A stretch of 8,888 nt of DNA from Deltaproteobacteria bacterium (GTDB lineage Bacteria > Desulfobacterota > Desulfarculia > Adiutricales > Adiutricaceae): positions 1 through 8,888 of the forward strand of contig JAIRNQ010000016.1 in the NCBI GenBank assembly GCA_031257955.1, read 5' to 3'. The notes below the pieces were generated by a model. It worked only from the letters and a program-made list of their open reading frames with translations. It made no database searches and had not been told where the DNA came from. The position numbers were made by a program, and so were the translations under genes. Below, piece by piece: positions 4,991 through 8,888 of the stretch. Every line of letters begins with the position of its first letter. The stretch's first letter is position 1.

Positions 4991-5713
4991 TTAGGTTTTG
5001 GAACCGCTGGCCGGCTGGGATTTAGCCTTAGCGGTCGGCTGGGATTTACCTTTGACAACCGGCTGGGATTTAGCCGTGGCGGTCGGCTGGGATTTATCTT
5101 TGACAACCGGCTTGGATTTCGCCGTGGCGGTTGGCGCCGCTTTGGGGGCCTGGAACTCAAGCCCAAGCTCATACAGACTAACCGTCTCCGACAAGTTCAT
5201 TAAGGGGTTATTGTCATAGCTCTCGCTCTTGTCCCCTGGGTCGGCGTCCCTTATCGTGTAGCCCGTTGTGCGCACAATTTGTAAGTTCAGTTCCTGACCC
5301 GACTTGAGAAAATTTTCGAGTTCCCGATTCCATTCTTCCTGGTCTGTGATTTCGTGTTTCTGTGCCCACTGAGAATCGCCCGCGAAGGCTGAGCCGCCGT
5401 CCTCGAAAAAGGAATCGGAAAATTTCTCGGTATCGGACTCGCCGACCGGCTTAGACTTGGGGCCAACTTTGGCCTTGGGCTTGGAGGCCGGCTTGGCCTT
5501 GGAAGCCGCCGAGGCCTTGGGCTTGGGGGCCGGCTTGGCCTTGGAAGCCGCCGGGGCCTTGGGCTTGGGGGCCGGCTTAGCTTTGGGGGTCGCGGCCTTG
5601 GCCGGGGTGGATTTGGTTGCCGAAGCCGATTTGGGCGAAAGCTCTCCCTTGCGCGCATTTGGGGCGGTGGGGGAAGATTTGGGCTTGGGGACTGGGGGTT
5701 TCTCGTCAGCCAT
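4991..5713 (-). CDS. Unrecognised Lys/Pro/Ala-rich protein, paralogous to the RsfS extension
   Basis: The 240-residue product matches no family I recognise. It has three parts. Residues 1-90 are basic and Lys/Pro/Ala-rich, with 14-residue units KAKPAPKPKAxAAS at 44-57 and 58-71 and a decayed third. Residues about 91-190 are more acidic and ordered-looking (FSDSFFEDGG, EEWNRELENFLKSGQELNLQ). Residues 195-240 are 16-residue repeats rich in Lys, Ser, Gln and Pro. Its start MADEKPPVPKPK parallels MTAENPPAPKPK of RsfS, the 14-residue unit is shared, and NPLMNLSETVSLYELGLEF (169-187) resembles the RsfS module. The start is supported by GAGG seven bases upstream. No signal peptide or membrane segment is visible, so it is probably cytoplasmic. 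It precedes rsfS by 143 bases on the same strand, so the two may act together; function is unknown. Confidence 0.75.
   Translation of the reverse strand: MADEKPPVPKPKSSPTAPNARKGELSPKSASATKSTPAKAATPKAKPAPKPKAPAASKAKPAPKPKASAASKAKPASKPKAKVGPKSKPVGESDTEKFSDSFFEDGGSAFAGDSQWAQKHEITDQEEWNRELENFLKSGQELNLQIVRTTGYTIRDADPGDKSESYDNNPLMNLSETVSLYELGLEFQAPKAAPTATAKSKPVVKDKSQPTATAKSQPVVKGKSQPTAKAKSQPASGSKT
4994..5131 (-). repeat. 48-bp coding repeat (16-residue unit) at the C-terminus
   Basis: Residues 195-210 and 211-226 are near-identical 16-residue units (TATAKSxPVVKxKSQP), followed by a partial third (227-234). At DNA level GGCTGGGATTTA recurs along the array. This period differs from the 14-residue unit at the other end of the same protein, so two independent expansions have shaped one gene. 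Confidence 0.85.
5459..5584 (-). repeat. 42-bp coding repeat shared with rsfS
   Basis: Encodes residues 44-85, three 14-residue units of the KAKPAPKPKAxAAS type; the first two differ at one residue. The unit has the same length and pattern as the array in rsfS at 4533-4778, which supports common descent of the two tracts. Confidence 0.85.
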
Positions 5714-6019
5714 CCGGGAACCTCGTTGGTTTATGGGCGCGGGTGGTGGGGCGCGAAGGTTTTGGTGCCGCTGTCGGGTTTCTCTCTGGCCCGGGTTGTG
5801 CCGGGGGCCAATGTTAGAGCGGACAAGTTAGACCGGTACTGTTAGATCGGCATTGTTAAATCGGCATTGTTAAATCGGTACTGTTAGATTGACCATGTTA
5901 TATCGACAATGTTAGAGCGGCATAGTTAGAACGGCCATATAAGATTCGGCATTGTTTGGCCACAACTGTTAGTTCGACAATGGTTGACCGTTAGCCCTTG
6001 GCCGTAAGGCGGCTGGGGG
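5714..6019. other. 306-base gap between nadD and the Lys/Pro-rich gene
   Basis: The gap is dominated by the 14-bp array at 5813-5981. The remainder, 5714-5812, is GC-rich and carries only the ribosome site of the downstream gene. A 7-bp inverted repeat, GTTGACC (5983-5989) and GGTCAAC (6018-6024), straddles the nadD stop codon without a following U-tract. Confidence 0.6.
5813..5981. repeat. Twelve-unit array of a 14-bp tandem repeat
   Basis: Units begin at 5813, 5827, 5841, 5855, 5869, 5883, 5897, 5911, 5925, 5939, 5954 and 5968. All are 14 bp except the tenth, which is 15. A rough consensus is GTTAGATCGGCATT, with GTTA and a central CGG best kept. Copies 3 to 5 are closest to each other. 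The array is AT-richer than its surroundings and has no unique spacers, so it is not a CRISPR array. Confidence 0.92.
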
Positions 6020-6703
6020 TCAACGGTGGTACAAGGCGTTTTCGGCTATGTATAGCCTGACCTTCTCCGGCACCAGGTAGCGGACCGAGGTGCCCTGGTC
6101 CAGGCGGTTACGCAGATCGGTTGAGGAAATCTCCAAAAGGCAGTCGGCAAAATAGTGGATGGGCTTGGCGTTGGGGAAGATTAGGGTCCCGCCCCGACCG
6201 GAGGGGTCGGGCCGGATCTCGGTTGGGGGCCCCAGAAAGGCGCGCAGGACTTCGCCGACCGAGGAGAGTTCCGAACCCAGGCCGGGACGCCTGAAAACGG
6301 AAAAAGATGCCAGGCGGAGGAGTTGGTCGCGGCCGTGCCAATGGCCCACGGTGCGGAAGGAATCGAAGCCGACCATAAAAAACAGTTCGGCGCCGGGATC
6401 TAGCCTCTCGTTTACCGCCTTAAGGGTGTTGGCCGTGTAGCTGGGACCGGGCAAATCGCGCTCAAGATCGGATACGGCAAAAATGGGCTGTCCTTCCACG
6501 GCCAAGTTTAACATAGTCAGGCGGCGCCCAAAAGAGGCTAGGTTTAGTCCGGGTTTGTGGGGAGGGCGATAAGCCGGCATAAAAACTACGCGGTCCAGGG
6601 CCAGGTATTCCGAAAGTTCCTCGGCGGCTCGCAAGTGTCCCAGGTGCACGGGGTTAAAGGTCCCGCCCATCAGGCCCAAGCGTCTGGCGCCCGAGAAAAT
6701 CAT
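6020..6703 (-). CDS. nadD: Nicotinate-nucleotide adenylyltransferase NadD
   Basis: The 227-residue enzyme transfers AMP from ATP to nicotinate mononucleotide, giving deamido-NAD, an essential cytoplasmic step of NAD synthesis. The nucleotidyltransferase signature GGTFNPVHLGHL (13-24) contains the HxGH motif (His20, His23). PPHKP (47-51), SYTANTL (88-94), VGFDSF with Trp122 (111-122) and ISSTDLR (192-198) are all typical of NadD. Length is normal. The ATG at 6703 gives the usual short lead before the Rossmann strand. It has no clear Shine-Dalgarno; the nearest candidate, GGGG at 6711-6714 read on the minus strand, lies inside an inverted repeat. The gene follows gpsA by 109 bases and lies two genes upstream of rsfS, in keeping with the common nadD-rsfS association, here interrupted by the Lys/Pro-rich gene. 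Confidence 0.96.
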   Translation of the reverse strand: MIFSGARRLGLMGGTFNPVHLGHLRAAEELSEYLALDRVVFMPAYRPPHKPGLNLASFGRRLTMLNLAVEGQPIFAVSDLERDLPGPSYTANTLKAVNERLDPGAELFFMVGFDSFRTVGHWHGRDQLLRLASFSVFRRPGLGSELSSVGEVLRAFLGPPTEIRPDPSGRGGTLIFPNAKPIHYFADCLLEISSTDLRNRLDQGTSVRYLVPEKVRLYIAENALYHR

Positions 6704-6707
6704 GGCC

Positions 6708-6783
6708 GTACCCCGCGAGGGACAAGGAAAGGCCGCGGAGAAAGCCGAACCGGTCCGGGTCCGGCCCCGGCCGAGCGGGGTAC
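6708..6783. promoter_or_regulatory. Long-range inverted repeat covering the nadD ribosome site
   Basis: GTACCCCGC (6708-6716) and GCGGGGTAC (6775-6783) are perfect 9-bp complements with 58 bases between them. In the transcript the downstream arm ends four bases before the nadD start codon and contains the only Shine-Dalgarno-like GGGG. The upstream arm lies 29 bases after the gpsA stop. Pairing would hide the nadD initiation region. The intervening sequence is also GC-rich and could form inner stems. Confidence 0.4.
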
Positions 6784-6812
6784 CCTCGAATGGGCGTGGC
6801 GGCTGGGGTTGG

Positions 6813-7913
6813 TCATGGCCGGCCCCTGGAGAGGATGTCCCTGGGGTGTTCTTCCTTGAGGCGGCGGGTCAGGAGATCGACCAAGCCCTGGCGGGGGCTT
6901 TTGCCTTCGTAAAGCACCCGGAAGACCTCACGGGCCGTGGGCAGGCTCACTCCCTTGGCCTGGGCCAGACCCCAGACGCTCTTGGCGTTGCGGACGCCCT
7001 CGGCCACCTCGCGGCCCCCGGAGAGTATGTCGGAAAGTTTTTCGCCGGCCCCCAGACGCACGCCCACCCCGCGGTTTCGGGACAAATTGCCGGTGGCCGT
7101 AAGGATTAAATCGCCCACCCCGGAGAGGCCGCTCAAGGTCATGGGGTTGGCCCCCATGACGTCGGCCAGGCGGCCCATCTCGCCTATGCCCCGGGTTATC
7201 AGGGCGGCTCGGGCGTTCAGACCTAAGTTAAGACCGTCGGAGATGCCGGCGGCTATGGCGTAAACGTTTTTGAGGGCCCCGCCCAGTTCCACCCCCCTTA
7301 CGTCCGGGGAGGTGTAGAGCCTAAAGACCGGGGCGGAGAGTAGGGTCTGGACGGCCTTGGCGGTTTTTTCGCAGGCGAAGGCCAAGGTCACCGCCGTGGG
7401 GAGGCCGCTGGCCACTTCCTTGGCGAAACTTGGCCCAGAGAGGGCCCCGGCGGCCACCTCCCCGCCCGACTCCTCGGCGAGGATGGAGGTCATGGTCGAA
7501 AAGGTCTCGTCCTCTATGCCCTTGGAGGCGCTGATATGGATGGCCCCGGGCTTGGCTTTGGGGAGGATGAGCTTGGCCGCGTCCCGGAAGGCGTGGCTGG
7601 GCACGACCCAAAGGACCGTGTCGGCCTCCCCCACCACCTCGGCCGGATCGCTGGAGACGACCATGGCAGCCGGCAGTTTGTGGCCAGGCAAAAACTCGGC
7701 GTTCTCCCGCTCCGAGCGCACCCGTTCGGCCAAAGCCGGCCGGCGGGCCCAGAGGCTGACCGAAAGACCCTGGCGGGAGGCGTGGAGGGCCAAGGTGGTA
7801 CCCCAGGCCCCGGCCCCGATGACGGCCACCTTTTTCGGCGCCGATACGGCGTTTATGGCTTTATTGTTGGCGATGTTAAGGCTCCTATGGGCGGCCTGGC
7901 TAGGGCCGGCCAA
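6813..7913 (-). CDS. gpsA: NAD(P)-dependent glycerol-3-phosphate dehydrogenase GpsA
   Basis: This enzyme reduces dihydroxyacetone phosphate to sn-glycerol 3-phosphate, the backbone for phospholipids. The 366-residue frame shows the Rossmann motif GAGAWGTTLA (33-42), NAEFLPG (71-77), SKGIE (130-134), LSGPSFAKEV (158-167), ELGGALKNVYAIAAGI (209-224), LSGVGDLILT (263-272) and SRNRGVGVRLGAG (278-290). By comparison with the family, Lys131, Lys215, Asp268, Thr272 and Arg279 occupy the active-site positions. The C-terminus runs somewhat past the usual end. The start is uncertain: the frame opens after a stop near 7958 and holds no ATG before the Rossmann motif. The listed start is TTG at 7913, with no ribosome site. 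AGGAG at 7886-7882 sits seven bases before an ATC codon (7874), and GTG at 7829 is another option. Identity is not in doubt. Confidence 0.95.
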   Translation of the reverse strand: MAGPSQAAHRSLNIANNKAINAVSAPKKVAVIGAGAWGTTLALHASRQGLSVSLWARRPALAERVRSERENAEFLPGHKLPAAMVVSSDPAEVVGEADTVLWVVPSHAFRDAAKLILPKAKPGAIHISASKGIEDETFSTMTSILAEESGGEVAAGALSGPSFAKEVASGLPTAVTLAFACEKTAKAVQTLLSAPVFRLYTSPDVRGVELGGALKNVYAIAAGISDGLNLGLNARAALITRGIGEMGRLADVMGANPMTLSGLSGVGDLILTATGNLSRNRGVGVRLGAGEKLSDILSGGREVAEGVRNAKSVWGLAQAKGVSLPTAREVFRVLYEGKSPRQGLVDLLTRRLKEEHPRDILSRGRP

Positions 7914-8121
7914 GCTGGGGGCGACTGCCCGAGCCGACCAGGACGGTCGGCTTGGGCGAAAAAACTAGGTCGCGGCGGGCTTATCATATGGCAATGAGTT
8001 AACTTTTATGGCCCTGGGGTCGATAAGTGAAAGGAGGCATTGGGGCCGCGGGTTTTCCGTTGCCTGGAATTGGTAGGAAAGGCGAAGGATCTGTTGATTT
8101 ATGTTGGTAATTTGTGATATC

Positions 8122-8150
8122 ATTGTATCTCGTCAGATGGATTCTTTCTA
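8122..8150 (-). promoter_or_regulatory. Candidate promoter for gpsA
   Basis: On the minus strand TAGAAA (8150-8145) and TACAAT (8127-8122) are separated by 17 bases, with 4 and 5 matches to the sigma-70 hexamers. It would give a leader of about 200 bases before the listed gpsA start. A closer -10-like TATGAT at 7988-7983 lacks a matching -35. Confidence 0.3.
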
Positions 8151-8164
8151 CCCAGCCGGTTCGA

Positions 8165-8500
8165 TTTTTGGGGCTCAGATTTTCCGTTTTATGCAATCTT
8201 ATGGACCCAAACCTTCTAATAGACCATTTTGTTGGTGATTAAACATTCAAAGTTAGGCTACCTTTTGTGGTCCGAACCTTCCATTCGGTAGGACTTTTTA
8301 GGAACTGAGCCAACAGAAGCGGCTATTTTTAGGAAATAGGCCAGCCAAGAGGCGTAAATTTTTAGGAACGGAGCGTATAGCAGAGGCGAATTTTGTGGCC
8401 CGGGCTTTACTCCGGAGATATTTTTGGGGCTCGGGCCTTCCGCCCGAGACATGAACGGGCCGGTTTTTGGCCCAAGGCGTGACTTAAGGTTTACCCCATT
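8165..8500. repeat. Decayed array of ~32-bp units, each opening with a T-run
   Basis: T-runs start at 8165, 8227, 8263, 8295, 8326, 8359, 8391, 8421, 8464 and 8499, with a decayed unit at 8199. Spacings from 8263 to 8421 are 32, 31, 33, 32 and 30. Units at 8295, 8326 and 8359 share TTTTTAGGAA. Those at 8263, 8391 and 8421 share TTTTGTGG- or TTTTTGGGG-like starts followed by complementary arms. The best arm pair is CTCGGGC (8430-8436) with GCCCGAG (8442-8448), loop CTTCC. The region looks noncoding. Confidence 0.6.
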
Positions 8501-8603
8501 TTGGGCCCAAATGCCAGAAAAATCACTCCGGGCCAAGCCGGGCCTTCCGCCGGGGCCAAAGCGGTCGCCAAAAAAACTATATGATCCTAGATTCAAAAAA
8601 ATA

Positions 8604-8633
8604 TTGACATTCTCTGGTTTTTAAGTTTATCAT
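8604..8633 (+). promoter_or_regulatory. Strong plus-strand promoter-like sequence
   Basis: TTGACA (8604-8609), a perfect -35, is followed after 18 bases by TATCAT (8628-8633), 5 of 6 matches to the -10. Transcription would begin near 8640 and run rightward, away from gpsA, into the inverted repeats at 8650-8706 and on to the window edge. Confidence 0.45.
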
Positions 8634-8649
8634 ATTTACGATATTTATA

Positions 8650-8706
8650 GCAGTCAATAGATTGTAATTCTTAACAATTGATCTATTAACACCAGATATT
8701 GACTGC
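8650..8706. other. Nested, mutually exclusive inverted repeats
   Basis: GCAGTCAATA (8650-8659) is a perfect 10-bp complement of TATTGACTGC (8697-8706). The overlapping AATAGAT (8656-8662) is a perfect complement of ATCTATT (8681-8687), with TTGT and ACAA able to extend that inner stem. The two pairings share the bases AATA at 8656-8659, so they compete. The element begins about ten bases after the predicted plus-strand start site. Confidence 0.65.
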
Positions 8707-8888
8707 CAAGGTTAAGTATGGGCTAAATGTCTTGTCACATTGACTACCCTGGCCTGGATCTTGCCCCTTAAATTCAGTCATCGATCAGATAAAGATTCCG
8801 TCCAGGCTTCTCAAATTAGATCGATTTAAAGGCTCAAAGGCCTTTATCGTAAAAAACCGTCCTGATTTTTACTATACAAACGAACATG

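Larger units (their letters stand above)
7914..8888. other. 975-base region upstream of gpsA without a supported gene
   Basis: No convincing gene is seen. The composition shifts from GC-rich near gpsA to AT-rich by 8600-8888. It holds a possible gpsA promoter (8122-8150), a decayed array of about 32-bp units (8165-8500), a GC-rich block at 8500-8575, a plus-strand promoter-like sequence (8604-8633), nested inverted repeats (8650-8706), and a bulged inverted repeat at about 8822-8849. The last three bases are ATG on the plus strand; whether a gene begins there cannot be judged. Confidence 0.55.

Noticed and set aside
4363..4994. Long plus-strand frames opposite the rsfS repeat tract, Gly/Leu/Ala-rich or Gly/Arg-rich
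   Set aside because: They arise because the 42-bp units lack stop codons on both strands. The minus-strand frame continues into a certain RsfS domain.
5813..5981. CRISPR array
   Set aside because: Fourteen-base units abut directly with no unique spacers, and no cas gene is visible.
7999..8196. 65-codon minus-strand frame upstream of gpsA
   Set aside because: It begins with TTG without a ribosome site, has no recognisable features and overlaps the candidate gpsA promoter.
8258..8596. 112-codon minus-strand frame
   Set aside because: It lies almost wholly within the decayed ~32-bp array, and its composition follows the repeat units.
8650..8706. Terminal inverted repeats of a mobile element
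   Set aside because: The arms enclose only 37 bases, with no transposase and no flanking direct repeat seen.

Overview
The window looks like a chromosomal segment of a GC-rich Gram-negative bacterium. A deltaproteobacterial (Desulfobacterota-type) origin is likely but not proven. The basis is the clustering of nadD, rsfS and a ctpA-type peptidase, which is familiar in that group, together with the protein sequences. All seven supported genes lie on the minus strand. In transcription order they are gpsA (6813-7913), nadD (6020-6703), an unrecognised Lys/Pro/Ala-rich protein (4991-5713), an unusually long rsfS (3432-4847), a Fur-family regulator (2221-2700), a ctpA-type S41 peptidase (743-2164), and the first 16 codons of a further gene (48 down to 1).

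The housekeeping genes cover membrane lipid precursor synthesis (GpsA), NAD synthesis (NadD), ribosome silencing (RsfS) and periplasmic proteolysis (CtpA). They look intact, with recognisable catalytic motifs. The Fur-family gene sits between rsfS and ctpA. By eye it keeps one metal site and the zinc cysteines but lacks two of the usual ligands of the other site.

The most unusual part is 3432-5713. RsfS is normally about 110-130 residues. Here it has about 335 extra N-terminal residues: a histone-H1-like Lys/Ala/Pro tract of 14-residue repeats, then two copies of a 53-residue module (36 of 53 identical) around the motif NPFxHLTDSRDIYR. The gene just upstream encodes a separate protein with the same N-terminal signature, the same 14-residue unit and a degenerate form of the NP...LT module. 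The pair looks like an undescribed RsfS extension plus a free-standing paralogue.

The gaps are long and repeat-rich, each with its own repeat family: 29/36 bp units after ctpA, a duplicated rsfS tail with a 19-bp doublet after rsfS, a 13-bp doublet before fur, twelve 14-bp units after nadD, and a decayed ~32-bp T-run array upstream of gpsA. The right end (about 8600-8888) is AT-rich, with a good plus-strand promoter-like sequence followed by competing inverted repeats. No RNA genes, insertion sequences, CRISPR arrays or convincing intrinsic terminators were seen.
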